A stretch of 64,000 nt of DNA, from positions 1 through 64,000 of the forward strand of contig URVJ01000010.1 of assembly GCA_900551295.1 (NCBI GenBank). The letters are read 5' to 3'. Made by a program: the position numbers and the translations under genes. Of this stretch, positions 42,907 through 50,755 are shown in pieces. Source of the stretch: an uncultured Eubacteriales bacterium (GTDB lineage: Bacteria > Bacillota > Clostridia > Oscillospirales > CAG-382). The stretch's first letter is position 1; every line of letters begins with the position of its first letter. The notes beneath the pieces were generated by a model. The model was not told where the DNA came from, did not search any database, and saw only the letters and a program-made list of their open reading frames with translations.

Positions 42907-43431
42907 TTAACCCTCGGTTGACTGTGAAGCAAGCCACTCGTTATAATTATCTATAAGCGGCTGTGCTGCTGCTTTTCTTTCATCATCAAGGCTGTTCAGT
43001 ATGTCAATAATAGACACGCTCATAGATGTGCCGTACTGATACTCGCCGTCAACTTTCGACCATGCACGCACGGTAAACTCGTCGCCGTAGTGAGCCATCG
43101 GAATGTTTACAAGTACACAGCTGAATACGTCTGCCTGAAGTGTACTGTCGGGATAAAGCTTGAGGTCGGTATCTGTTCCCTTGATATAGTTAGCGTGTGA
43201 AATAAACGGCGTTACCACACCTTCCGGCTTAAATGTGTGAGTAAGTTCAGCATTATCAGCCGCCTTGAGAACGTCGGTGCGCGCTACGATAAAGCCGTAT
43301 TCTGTAAGCTTTTCGTCTGTTTTGTAAGTATATTCAATATAACCCTTGAATCTGAGACCGCTCTTGTTGTCAATGACATTTCCTTCGGTGTCTTTCTGAA
43401 CGCGGATTTCGGTAACTTTGGTATAATTCAA
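42907..43431 (-). pseudogene. C-terminal fragment of a large secreted protein
   Basis: This fragment carries the C-terminal module found in the proteins at 56396 and 59437: SGLRFKGYIEY, EYGFIVART, then SCVLVNIPMAHYGDEFTVRA. The several hundred residues before it (signal peptide and repeated modules) are missing. The open frame starts at a TTG inside sequence of the adjacent, opposite GH5-like gene, so the break is at about 43418. The small peptide gene follows 16 bp downstream, as in the intact copies. Confidence 0.7.
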
Positions 43432-43457
43432 GAAAGTGGATCCGCGGATGCAATTTT

Positions 43458-44465
43458 ATGGGAAGCGATTGCGCCAACCGAATAGATCAGTGGCAGGAAC
43501 TGGGTTTTGAAGAAAGGCTTAAAACTGCGGACCGTGAATTGGAGCTGGCAGCGAAAACCGGCTATAATTCAATAAGAATTGTATTGGAATTCATTGTGTG
43601 GAAAGAAGAACATGATGGATTTATGAACAGGCTTGAAGAATACATCAAAACAGCCGATAAACATGGCATATCCTGTATGATCGTTTTCGGAAATGACTGT
43701 ATGCTGCCAAAAACAGAGGGCTGGAAACCGCAGAAGCTCGGTGTTCAATCATACGATTGGGGATATCACGGCGGAAGAAAGTTTTCTCAGCACGGAACAT
43801 TTGATGTTCCCGGCTATCATTTGCTTGATGAGCCGGAGCTTGCCGAAGAGCATTATAAATGGGTAGCTGAAATTGTTACAAAGTATAAAGATGATAGCAG
43901 AATAATAATGTGGGACGTGTTTAACGAACCTGGCAATTCACACAGAGGCAATATGTCCTTCCCGCATATAAAAAGATTTTTTGAAATAATCCGTGAAATA
44001 AACCCTATACAGCCGCTGACGTCCGCAATCTGGTCAAACACAAAGCATATTGATGAGCTGCCGGAAATAGAAAAATTTGCACTTGATAATTCCGATATTG
44101 TATCATTCCATAATTACTTTTCATATATAGATAATATCGAAACCATAAAAGAGCTTAAAAAGCTCGGCAGACCGATTATTAATACAGAATGGCTTGCACG
44201 CTGCTTACATAATAATGTTGCAGAATTGTTCCCGCTTTTCTATCTTGAAAAGATAGGCTGCTACAACTGGGGATTTGTTGCCGGTAAGTATCAGACATAT
44301 GAATCCTGGAATTCCATGTGGGACGTATATGAAAAAAATCCGAAAGTTAATTATGATTTTACCAAATGGTTTCATGATTTATACAGACCCAACTTTCATC
44401 CGTATGATCCTAAGGAAATCGAAATTATTAAAAAGTTCTGCGATCTGGCAGATAAAGAGAATTAA
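43458..44465 (+). CDS. GH5-like (clan A) glycosidase, 5'-truncated
   Basis: A cytoplasmic-type barrel glycosidase. The acid/base Glu is in MWDVFNEPGNS near residue 155 and the nucleophile Glu in PIINTEWLAR near residue 249. HGGRKFSQHG and NYFSYIDN are other conserved pieces. In-frame sequence upstream of ATG 43458, read back to 43419, is also family sequence (WYNSRKWIRGCNF). The frame then enters the opposing surface-protein fragment, so roughly the first 20 residues and the ribosome site are gone. Catalytic residues remain, but expression is doubtful. Confidence 0.75.
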   Translation: MGSDCANRIDQWQELGFEERLKTADRELELAAKTGYNSIRIVLEFIVWKEEHDGFMNRLEEYIKTADKHGISCMIVFGNDCMLPKTEGWKPQKLGVQSYDWGYHGGRKFSQHGTFDVPGYHLLDEPELAEEHYKWVAEIVTKYKDDSRIIMWDVFNEPGNSHRGNMSFPHIKRFFEIIREINPIQPLTSAIWSNTKHIDELPEIEKFALDNSDIVSFHNYFSYIDNIETIKELKKLGRPIINTEWLARCLHNNVAELFPLFYLEKIGCYNWGFVAGKYQTYESWNSMWDVYEKNPKVNYDFTKWFHDLYRPNFHPYDPKEIEIIKKFCDLADKEN

Positions 44466-44577
44466 GAGTGAAGCATACGGAAACCGCAAAACTTGAATTT
44501 ATAAAAGTAAAGCCGAAGTCCATGTTCCTTAAAATACATATCGGCACACATTGAGATAAACGGAATATTCTTTCGGC

Positions 44578-45438
44578 TTGACGCCGAATATGAAAAACAT
44601 CCGTACAACGGATACAAAGGGGGATTCTCACATAAGATTCATCACAGATCACGATTATCACATTCATTCCGGTCTTTCGCTCTGTTCGGCAAACCCGGAT
44701 CAGACGCCGGAGGCAATTCTGCGCTATTCCAAGAAAAACGGGTTCAAAAAAATTTGTTTGACCAACCCCTATTGGGATGAGACTGTTCCTAAGATCTGTT
44801 CGATTAAGTATTATGATGTTCAGAACACGGCTTACATCGAAAAGGCGCTTCCTTTGCCGCAGGATGATGAAGTGGAATTTCGTTTCGGGGCGGAAGTGGA
44901 CATGGACAAGAACTTTACCATCGGCATCAGGGGCAAAATGCTTAAAAAGCTTGATTTTATCGTTATTTCAACCATGCATTTTAATCGTGTCGGTTTTACG
45001 ATAGATGAGAAAGACAATTCTTATGAACGCCGTGCCGATATATTTGTCAAACGTTTTGACAAGGTTCTTGCGGCGGATCTGCCGTTCCGCAAAATGGGTC
45101 TTGCGCACATTACCAGCACGCTGTTAGCGCCAAACGGTTTCCGGAATCACATGAATGTACTTGATATGGTGGATGACAAGACTTTTAAAGAGCTTTTCAC
45201 CCGAACCGCCAAATGCGGCATGGGAGTAGAGCTAAATTTGGATCCGAGTGACTATTCGGATGAGGATATTCCACGTATCAAACGCCTGTATCTGATTGCA
45301 AAAGAGTGCGGCTGCAAGTTTTACATGGCGAGCGATGCGCATCACAACAAAGAGCTTGCGTCCGCCAAAGAGGATTTTGAGCGGCGTGTCGATTTTCTTG
45401 ACTTAACAGAGGAGCAGAAGTTCAAGCCGTTCGGTTAA
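44578..45438 (+). CDS. PHP-domain phosphoesterase-like protein
   Basis: A 286-residue frame. The PHP metal motif is DHDYHIHSGLSLCS, followed by LTNPYWDE, FRFGAEVDMD and the C-terminal MASDAHH. Family members are metal-dependent phosphatases or nucleases (HisJ-like). Relatives, as I recall them, begin MRFITD. Here that codon is ATA at 44632, with AAAGGGGG 8 nt before it, which suggests an ATG-to-ATA change. The 18 codons before it look like leftover sequence of another gene. Between 44466 and 44577 I see only unidentified remnants. Confidence 0.75.
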   Translation: MTPNMKNIRTTDTKGDSHIRFITDHDYHIHSGLSLCSANPDQTPEAILRYSKKNGFKKICLTNPYWDETVPKICSIKYYDVQNTAYIEKALPLPQDDEVEFRFGAEVDMDKNFTIGIRGKMLKKLDFIVISTMHFNRVGFTIDEKDNSYERRADIFVKRFDKVLAADLPFRKMGLAHITSTLLAPNGFRNHMNVLDMVDDKTFKELFTRTAKCGMGVELNLDPSDYSDEDIPRIKRLYLIAKECGCKFYMASDAHHNKELASAKEDFERRVDFLDLTEEQKFKPFG

Positions 45439-45511
45439 AGGTTTTGCAAAGGAAATTGTAAGGGCTGCTCGACCTTAATTATTTATATCATTTAAAATAA
45501 GGAGAATGTAA

Positions 45512-46924
45512 ATGAAACTCAGAAAGTCACTGGCTATTTTGGCTTCCGCACTGATGCTTACCTGCGTCGGCTGTAAAAAGTCGGAAACCCAAAAGAACAA
45601 TACGGACGTTACACTCGACGAAAACGATCCGTATACTTCAAATCTTGAAATTAATAACTATGACGGCTACAATTTCCGTATACTTATACGTCCTTCGCAG
45701 ATTAATGACCAGTACCTCGAAGAAGGAAGCGGCGACCCGATAGAGGACGCTGTTTACAAGAGAAACCTCACGGTTGAGTCGATGTACAACATCACAATAA
45801 GCGCTACACCGTCATCTGACAGCAACTATGAGACGGACGCGCTCAACGCAATCCTCGCGGGCGACGACGCATACGACGCAATATTCCCTCACTCGAGAGC
45901 TGCATTCTCTTATGCTACTCAGAACGCACTTCTCAATATAAATGAGATTGACTCAATACATACCGAAAACCCCTGGTGGTCAAAGGACATTGTTGAAAGT
46001 GCCAACGTAAACGGCAACCTTTACGTACTCGACGGCGATATCTCACTTGCAAGATATAAATATGCTATGTGTCTGTACTTTAACAAGAGAATATTCGACG
46101 AACTCGGTCTTGACTATCCATACCAGATGGTAAAAGACGGCGCATGGACGTTTGATGAATTCGCCAAGCTCGTCAAAAGTGGCGCAAAAGACCTCAACGG
46201 CGACGGCGTTATGGACGTTGAAAACGACCAGTACGGTTTCCAGACCGGCGAATGGCTGTCGCCAATAGCAATCCTCTACACGGGCGGTCAGAGAATTTAC
46301 AACAAGAATGACGAGGGTATTCCGGAGCTTACGCTCAACACATCAAAGACTGTTGATATATTCGACAAGTACTTTGACCTTATGGATTCCGCAGGAAACG
46401 TTATTTACGCTGATAATATAATTACAGGTCCGGATATGTTCAGAGAAGGGCGCGCAATGTTCGGTAACAACGGTCTTGCAAGTGCGCAGGGTTATAGAAA
46501 CATGGATGACAACTTCGGTATTCTTCCCTATCCTAAGTTCACCGAAGATGATGAATACGCAAGCATAGTAAACGGCTCAGCGCACCTGCTCATCATTCCG
46601 CTTACGGTTCCGGATGCGCACAGAACCGGTAACATTATCGAGGCTCTCTGCGCAATAGGTTCTCGCGACGTTGTTCCCGCATTCTACGAGCAGTCTCTTA
46701 AATCCAAATTCAGCCGCGATAACGAGTCTGAAGAGATGATAGACATTATCAAAGACAGCATCATATACGATCTCGGCTATGTAGCGGGCGGTACGTTCGA
46801 TTCCATAGGACGCAATCTTGCAAGAAGCGCAACTCACGACTTTTCTTCCACATATGCCTCACAGGAAGCTGTTGCTCTTGTAGCGCTTAAGAATTTCAAC
46901 AAGGCTTACGGCGGAATCGAATAA
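45512..46924 (+). CDS. ABC-transporter extracellular substrate-binding lipoprotein
   Basis: A 470-residue lipoprotein. The signal peptide ends in the lipobox LTCVGC, so Cys21 would be lipidated. The body has the two-lobed sugar-binding protein features: LNAILAGDDAYDAIFPH, KDGAWTFDEFAKLVKSGAKD, a Ca-like DLNGDGVMDVEND loop, and DNFGILPYPKF near residue 330. It resembles oligosaccharide-binding components. No permease or ATPase gene lies next to it, so it must use a transporter encoded elsewhere. GGAG precedes the ATG, and a strong terminator follows. Confidence 0.9.
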   Translation: MKLRKSLAILASALMLTCVGCKKSETQKNNTDVTLDENDPYTSNLEINNYDGYNFRILIRPSQINDQYLEEGSGDPIEDAVYKRNLTVESMYNITISATPSSDSNYETDALNAILAGDDAYDAIFPHSRAAFSYATQNALLNINEIDSIHTENPWWSKDIVESANVNGNLYVLDGDISLARYKYAMCLYFNKRIFDELGLDYPYQMVKDGAWTFDEFAKLVKSGAKDLNGDGVMDVENDQYGFQTGEWLSPIAILYTGGQRIYNKNDEGIPELTLNTSKTVDIFDKYFDLMDSAGNVIYADNIITGPDMFREGRAMFGNNGLASAQGYRNMDDNFGILPYPKFTEDDEYASIVNGSAHLLIIPLTVPDAHRTGNIIEALCAIGSRDVVPAFYEQSLKSKFSRDNESEEMIDIIKDSIIYDLGYVAGGTFDSIGRNLARSATHDFSSTYASQEAVALVALKNFNKAYGGIE

Positions 46925-46955
46925 TCGGAATTACCCGATACACACTTAAAATTTT

Positions 46956-46982
46956 ACCCGGTCTTTATGACCGGGTTTTCTT
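46956..46982 (+). terminator. Terminator of the binding-protein gene
   Basis: ACCCGGTC (46956-46963) pairs with GACCGGGT (46969-46976), followed by TTTTCTT. Confidence 0.8.
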
Positions 46983-47099
46983 GTATAGAGAAAACCTCGC
47001 GATAGTTGCATGGTTCAAAAAGGTTAACCGGTGAATCCCCCATTTTACGGGGTATATTTATTGTTATATAAAAATTATATTTTAGAGAAGGTGAAAAGT

Positions 47100-47303
47100 A
47101 TGGAAGAAAATAACAATATACCTATAAATCAAAAGCTTACTTTGACTATTAAGGAAGCCTCAATATATAGTAATATCGGTATAAATAAAATTGATTCAAT
47201 GTTACGAGCGCCAAATTGTTCATTTGTTCTCTTTGTGGGAAACAAAAAGCTGGTAAAAAGAAAAGAATTTGAAGAATTTATTGCACGAACATTATCAATA
47301 TAG
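47100..47303 (+). CDS. xis: Excisionase (Tn916 Xis-like)
   Basis: A 67-residue protein with KLTLTIKEASIYSNIGINKI, a winged-helix excisionase start, and KKLVKRKEFEEFIARTL at the end. ATG 47100 has GAGAAGGTG upstream; an in-frame start at 47031 has none. It sits 143 bp before the integrase gene. It would bend the arms and direct excision of the island by the integrase. Confidence 0.82.
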   Translation: MEENNNIPINQKLTLTIKEASIYSNIGINKIDSMLRAPNCSFVLFVGNKKLVKRKEFEEFIARTLSI

Positions 47304-47446
47304 CCAAAGGGAATCAGCGGGCATTAAAAATATGTTGCCGGATATGAAAAATATAATTTCGAGTATTGATAAACTTGAGCAAATATGATATAATAAATAT
47401 GTTGTATTAGCTCTTTTTCTCAATAGTGAGAAAGGAGTCAACAGAT

Positions 47447-48622
47447 ATGGGTAAAAATCTTAAAGGCAAAGAATGCGGAAAAGGTATTTCTCAGAGAAAG
47501 AACGGCTTATATTGTGCAAGGTTTGTAGATAAGTGCAGAAAAAGACACGAAAAATACTTTTCTTCGATTCCGGAAGCACGAAATTGGTTAGATGAAGCAC
47601 GGTATGCAGATAAGCATGATGTGTTCATTCCTTCTGACATAACAGTAGATGATTGGTTCAACTATTGGATAACAAATATTGTTGGTGATTTAGCGCCAAA
47701 CACGCGGCGAAACTATAAAGAAAGATATGAACATAACATTCAGCCTGTTATCGGTAGAATAAAACTATCAGATGTAAAGCCATTACATTGCAAAATGGTT
47801 TTAAATACGATGGATATGGATTATGCAGGTTCAACTATTCGACAGGCATATATAACTATGGGAACTATGTTGAAATCTGCACTGATGAATGATCTTATTG
47901 CAAAACATCCGATGAACGGCGTGCGATATACAAAACCTGTCCGCGCTGTAAGCGATATTAAATTTCTTACTGTGGCTGAGCAAGAAAAGTTTTTGGAAAC
48001 TGCAAAACGATCTCATAATTATTATCAATATGCATTGATTCTGGAAACCGGGTTGCGTACAGGAGAGATGATTGGTTTAACTTGGGATGCTATAGACTGG
48101 GAAAACAAGACTTTAACAGTTAATAAAACATTGGAATACCGACATGACAGAGGCTATTGGCGAGCAGGTCCGCCAAAAACGCAGCAGAGTTACCGCACAA
48201 TTCCGCTTACAGCCAAAGCATATGAGATTTTAGAAAGAGTATCATATGAAAAACAGTTTCGGAAAGAGTCGGAAACGCTATCGCAGGTTTTGGAATACAT
48301 AGATAGAATTACCGGAAAAACATCGCAACTGGTAATGGGAGATTTAGTCTTTGTTAATTGGCGAACCGGAGAGCCGGCAAAGAACAGCTCGTATGATACG
48401 CATTTGTATAAGCTTTGTGATGAGGCCGGAATTAAACGGTTTTGTATGCACGCACTTCGCCATACATATGCAACAAGAGCCATCGAAAGCGGAATGCAAC
48501 CGAAAATACTGCAAAAATTACTTGGTCATGCAAGTATAAAAACAACGATGGATCGCTATGTACATGTAACCGACGAATCAATGCTGAAAGCCGTACAACA
48601 ATTTGAAGCAAAAACAGTATAA
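47447..48622 (+). CDS. int: Tyrosine recombinase (Tn916-type integrase)
   Basis: A 391-residue recombinase. The N-terminal arm-binding three-strand domain contains GISQRKNGLYCARFVDKCRK. A core-binding helical domain follows (TVDDWFNYWITNI). The catalytic domain has Arg in ETGLRTGEMIGL, His-x-x-Arg in HALRHTYATRAIESG, His in LLGHAS and the Tyr nucleophile in TTMDRYVH, so it is complete. ATG 47447 follows AAAGGAG at 9 nt. It lies at the right end of the island, between the excisionase and ychF, with no terminator before ychF. Confidence 0.92.
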   Translation: MGKNLKGKECGKGISQRKNGLYCARFVDKCRKRHEKYFSSIPEARNWLDEARYADKHDVFIPSDITVDDWFNYWITNIVGDLAPNTRRNYKERYEHNIQPVIGRIKLSDVKPLHCKMVLNTMDMDYAGSTIRQAYITMGTMLKSALMNDLIAKHPMNGVRYTKPVRAVSDIKFLTVAEQEKFLETAKRSHNYYQYALILETGLRTGEMIGLTWDAIDWENKTLTVNKTLEYRHDRGYWRAGPPKTQQSYRTIPLTAKAYEILERVSYEKQFRKESETLSQVLEYIDRITGKTSQLVMGDLVFVNWRTGEPAKNSSYDTHLYKLCDEAGIKRFCMHALRHTYATRAIESGMQPKILQKLLGHASIKTTMDRYVHVTDESMLKAVQQFEAKTV

Positions 48623-48625
48623 TAA

Positions 48626-48644
48626 ATGGTGTAGTAATGGTGTA
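48626..48644. repeat. Right arm-type repeat pair A
   Basis: ATGGTGTA at 48626-48633 and 48637-48644, 11 bp apart, just after int. Confidence 0.6.
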
Positions 48645-48729
48645 GTAAAATTTTTTTACCGCTTAGAACTATATACGATTTATGAAAAAATTTGTATTTT
48701 GACATATCTCCATATAGTTCAATGCAGAA

Positions 48730-48748
48730 ATGGTGTAAAAATGGTGTA
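48730..48748. repeat. Right arm-type repeat pair B
   Basis: ATGGTGTA at 48730-48737 and 48741-48748. About 20 bp upstream also resembles the left arm (AGTTC.ATGC), so this is a longer imperfect copy of 33522-33564. Confidence 0.6.
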
Positions 48749-48803
48749 AATCATTTTTCACAGATGCTGCAACACCAGTAAAATCAAGGAGATGTAACAT
48801 AAA

Positions 48804-49898
48804 ATGAAATTAGGCATAGTGGGACTTCCGAACGTCGGAAAAAGCACGCTTTTCAACGCAATCACCAACGCAGGCGCGGACGCAGCAAACTACCCGTTCT
48901 GCACGATAGATCCGAACGTCGGCATTGCTCCCGTACCGGACAAGCGCCTTGACGTGCTTGCGGAAATGTATCACCCGGAAAAATACACGCCTGCCGTAAT
49001 CGAATTCGTAGACATCGCAGGTCTTGTAAAGGGCGCGTCAAAGGGCGAGGGCTTGGGCAACAAGTTCCTTTCGCACATAAGAGAGGTTGACGCGGTGGTT
49101 CACGTTGTACGCTGCTTTGAAAACGACGACATAATCCACGTAAACGGTCACATTGATCCGGCAGACGACGTAAACACCATAAACCTTGAACTTATTTATT
49201 CGGATATCGAGATAGTCGAACGCAGACTTGACCGCGCAAAGAAACTTCTCAAGGGCGACAAGTCCGCGCAAAAAGAAATCGATCTGCTTGAAAAGATCCT
49301 TGAGGTGCTCAATTCCGGCAAAAAGGCAAGCTCACTCGAATACACAAAGGACGAGCTTGAAATATTAAAAGAAGTTCCGCTGCTTTCGATGAAACCAGTA
49401 ATCTATGTTGCAAACATCAACGAGGACGAGGTCGGCACGGATCTTACCAAAAATCCCTACTACATGAGCTTAAAGGCTATCGCCGACGAAGAACATTCCG
49501 GAATTATCAGCATATGCGCAGGAATAGAGGCGGAGATCAGCGAGCTTGATCCCGAAGAGAAAAAAGCTTTTCTTAACGATCTCGGCATAGAAAACAGCGG
49601 TCTTGACGTACTTGTTTCGGCTTGCTACGAGCTTCTCGGACTTATAAGTTTCCTTACCGCAGGGCCTCAGGAAGTCCGTGCATGGACAATAGAAAAGGGC
49701 ACCAAAGCTCCTCAGGCGGCAGGTAAAATACATTCCGACTTTGAACGCGGCTTTATACGCGCGGAGGTCGTTTCGTTTGACGATCTTGTTGCGTGCGGCT
49801 CTACCGCGGCGGCAAAAGAAAAAGGTCTTATGCGTTCCGAAGGCAAGGAATATGTCATGAAAGACGGAGATGTGGTTCTGTTCAGATTCAACGTCTGA
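48804..49898 (+). CDS. ychF: YchF/Obg-family ATPase
   Basis: A ribosome-associated P-loop ATPase of 364 residues. The P-loop is GLPNVGKSTLFNA. FVDIAGLVKGASKGEGLGN is G3. The G4 position reads NINEDE (NxxE) rather than NKxD, which explains ATP preference. The C-terminal TGS domain carries RAWTIEKGTKAPQAAGKIHS. Its first codons and AAGGAG ribosome site are supplied by the island. Its native promoter lies 15.4 kb upstream, so transcription probably depends on int readthrough or a weak island promoter. Confidence 0.96.
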   Translation: MKLGIVGLPNVGKSTLFNAITNAGADAANYPFCTIDPNVGIAPVPDKRLDVLAEMYHPEKYTPAVIEFVDIAGLVKGASKGEGLGNKFLSHIREVDAVVHVVRCFENDDIIHVNGHIDPADDVNTINLELIYSDIEIVERRLDRAKKLLKGDKSAQKEIDLLEKILEVLNSGKKASSLEYTKDELEILKEVPLLSMKPVIYVANINEDEVGTDLTKNPYYMSLKAIADEEHSGIISICAGIEAEISELDPEEKKAFLNDLGIENSGLDVLVSACYELLGLISFLTAGPQEVRAWTIEKGTKAPQAAGKIHSDFERGFIRAEVVSFDDLVACGSTAAAKEKGLMRSEGKEYVMKDGDVVLFRFNV

Positions 49899-49939
49899 TT
49901 TTGTCGTTTTTTGTCCCGGATTGTCGTCCGCACGTCCTT

Positions 49940-49977
49940 TTTGTGTAAGTTGTGCCGCTATTTGTGTTAGTTGTGCC
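49940..49977 (+). promoter_or_regulatory. Tandem direct repeats resembling a LytTR binding site
   Basis: TTTGTGTAAGTTGTGCC (49940-49956) and TTTGTGTTAGTTGTGCC (49961-49977) differ at one base and are 21 bp apart. The core 9-mers TAAGTTGTG and TTAGTTGTG are separated by exactly 12 bp, the LytTR arrangement. They end just before the -35 position of the small peptide gene. Confidence 0.55.
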
Positions 49978-50005
49978 AAAGGCCGCACAAATGAGTTTTC
50001 GGGTG

Positions 50006-50011
50006 TATAAT
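50006..50011 (+). promoter_or_regulatory. -10 element of the small peptide gene
   Basis: TATAAT with no recognisable -35 at 17 bp (CCGCAC), as expected for a promoter needing an activator bound just upstream. Confidence 0.5.
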
Positions 50012-50050
50012 GTATACATCAAATGAAAACAAAAAAGGAGGACAAAAGAA

Positions 50051-50182
50051 ATGTTTGAACTTATAGGCAGCCTTCTCACAGGCGCAGCTTACGACGCAGC
50101 AATCGATTCCGTAGGTCTTGCATCATGCAACGGCCTTTACGAAATGAAGATGCCCGAAGCTCTCAACGAAATCGCAAAGTAA
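50051..50182 (+). CDS. AgrD-like cyclic-lactone autoinducer precursor candidate
   Basis: A 43-residue peptide with a strong AAAAAGGAGG site. Residues 1-25 form an amphipathic helix (MFELIGSLLTGAAYDAAIDS). Then comes SCNGLY, where Cys plus four residues could make a five-residue thiolactone ring. An acidic/charged tail, EMKMPEALNEIAK, follows and resembles the conserved AgrD tail with Pro-Glu-x-Leu. No AgrB-like protease is encoded in the window. LytTR-type repeats precede it, and a LytTR/GHKL pair lies at 8.1-10.2 kb. The pheromone role is inference. Confidence 0.5.
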   Translation: MFELIGSLLTGAAYDAAIDSVGLASCNGLYEMKMPEALNEIAK

Positions 50183-50209
50183 GTTTTTTTCAAAGCTTGA
50201 AATGCGTAA

Positions 50210-50240
50210 AAGGCGGTACTTTTCGTGCCGCCCTTTCTTT
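50210..50240 (+). terminator. Terminator of the small peptide gene
   Basis: GGCGGTAC (50212-50219) pairs with GTGCCGCC (50225-50232), followed by CTTTCTTTTT. The remaining gap to 50469 is AT-rich with one further hairpin near 50374-50397 of unknown role. Confidence 0.7.
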
Positions 50241-50469
50241 TTGCCGTTTTGCGGGAAAAAGTGTCTTAATTTATAAAAATTACCTTAAATAACTTTTGAC
50301 ATTATGCAAACAATAATAGCGTAGTCACGGGAAAGACAAAAGCGCGGTGCGACCGGCACGGCTTTATCAAAAAGTTTTTTCACGCGGCTAAAAAACAAAA
50401 GCCGCAAACGGTGTTTATACGAAATGCCGGCGCGCGGCAAAAAAGTAAATTTTTAAGGAGAAATTTATT

Positions 50470-50667
50470 ATGAATAGCAAGAGACTCGTTCCCGAAGCAA
50501 AGGAAGCAATGGATAAGTTCAAGATGGAAGCTGCAAACGAAGTAGGCGTTAACCTCAAGCAGGGTTACAACGGCGACCTCACCTCCAAGCAGGCAGGTTC
50601 CGTAGGCGGTCAGATGGTTAAGAAAATGATCCAGAACGCCGAGAATGCAATGAAGAACAACGGCTAA
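50470..50667 (+). CDS. Alpha/beta-type small acid-soluble spore protein
   Basis: A 65-residue DNA-binding protein that protects spore DNA. It has LVPEAKEAMDKFKMEAANEV and GDLTSKQAGSVGGQMVKKMI, both family signatures. The germination-protease cut region (FKMEAANEVG) is present. AAGGAG lies before the ATG. It is followed by a strong terminator. Expression in the forespore under sigma G is expected from the family. I could not identify a convincing sigma G promoter by eye. Confidence 0.93.
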   Translation: MNSKRLVPEAKEAMDKFKMEAANEVGVNLKQGYNGDLTSKQAGSVGGQMVKKMIQNAENAMKNNG

Positions 50668-50698
50668 TCACAACCATTAATCAAAAGCTATACCACGG

Positions 50699-50727
50699 CG
50701 CGGCGGTTAATTCCGCCGCGTTTATTA
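50699..50727 (+). terminator. Terminator of the spore protein gene
   Basis: CGCGGCGG (50699-50706) pairs with CCGCCGCG (50713-50720), followed by TTTATTATT. Confidence 0.8.
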
Positions 50728-50755
50728 TTGTATACACAAATATCCTGTTTTAATC

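Larger units (their letters stand above)
33410..48820. mobile_element. Integrated genomic island inserted in the 5' end of ychF
   Basis: About 15.4 kb bounded by the shared core GGCATAGT at 33410-33417 and 48813-48820. It carries a tyrosine recombinase and a small excisionase at the right end, paired ATGGTGTA repeats at both ends, and a replication-like gene typical of clostridial conjugative elements at the left. No relaxase, coupling protein or secretion genes are seen, so it is probably not self-transmissible. Cargo is largely carbohydrate and nickel-pincer cofactor genes, many broken. Confidence 0.8.

Noticed and set aside
47010..47050. tRNA-like GGTTCAAAA and GGTTAACCGGTGAATCCCCC stretch
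   Set aside because: I could not fold a cloverleaf with an acceptor stem or T loop, and the island core is clearly at ychF rather than at a tRNA gene.
49946..49975. Reading the 21-bp repeats as a terminator or attachment site
   Set aside because: They are direct rather than inverted repeats, have no T run, and lie far from the island core. Their place before a -10 element suits a regulator site.
50374..50397. Hairpin GCGGCT/AGCCGC as a terminator before the spore protein gene
   Set aside because: No T run follows it, so it is left as a possible leader structure of unknown role.
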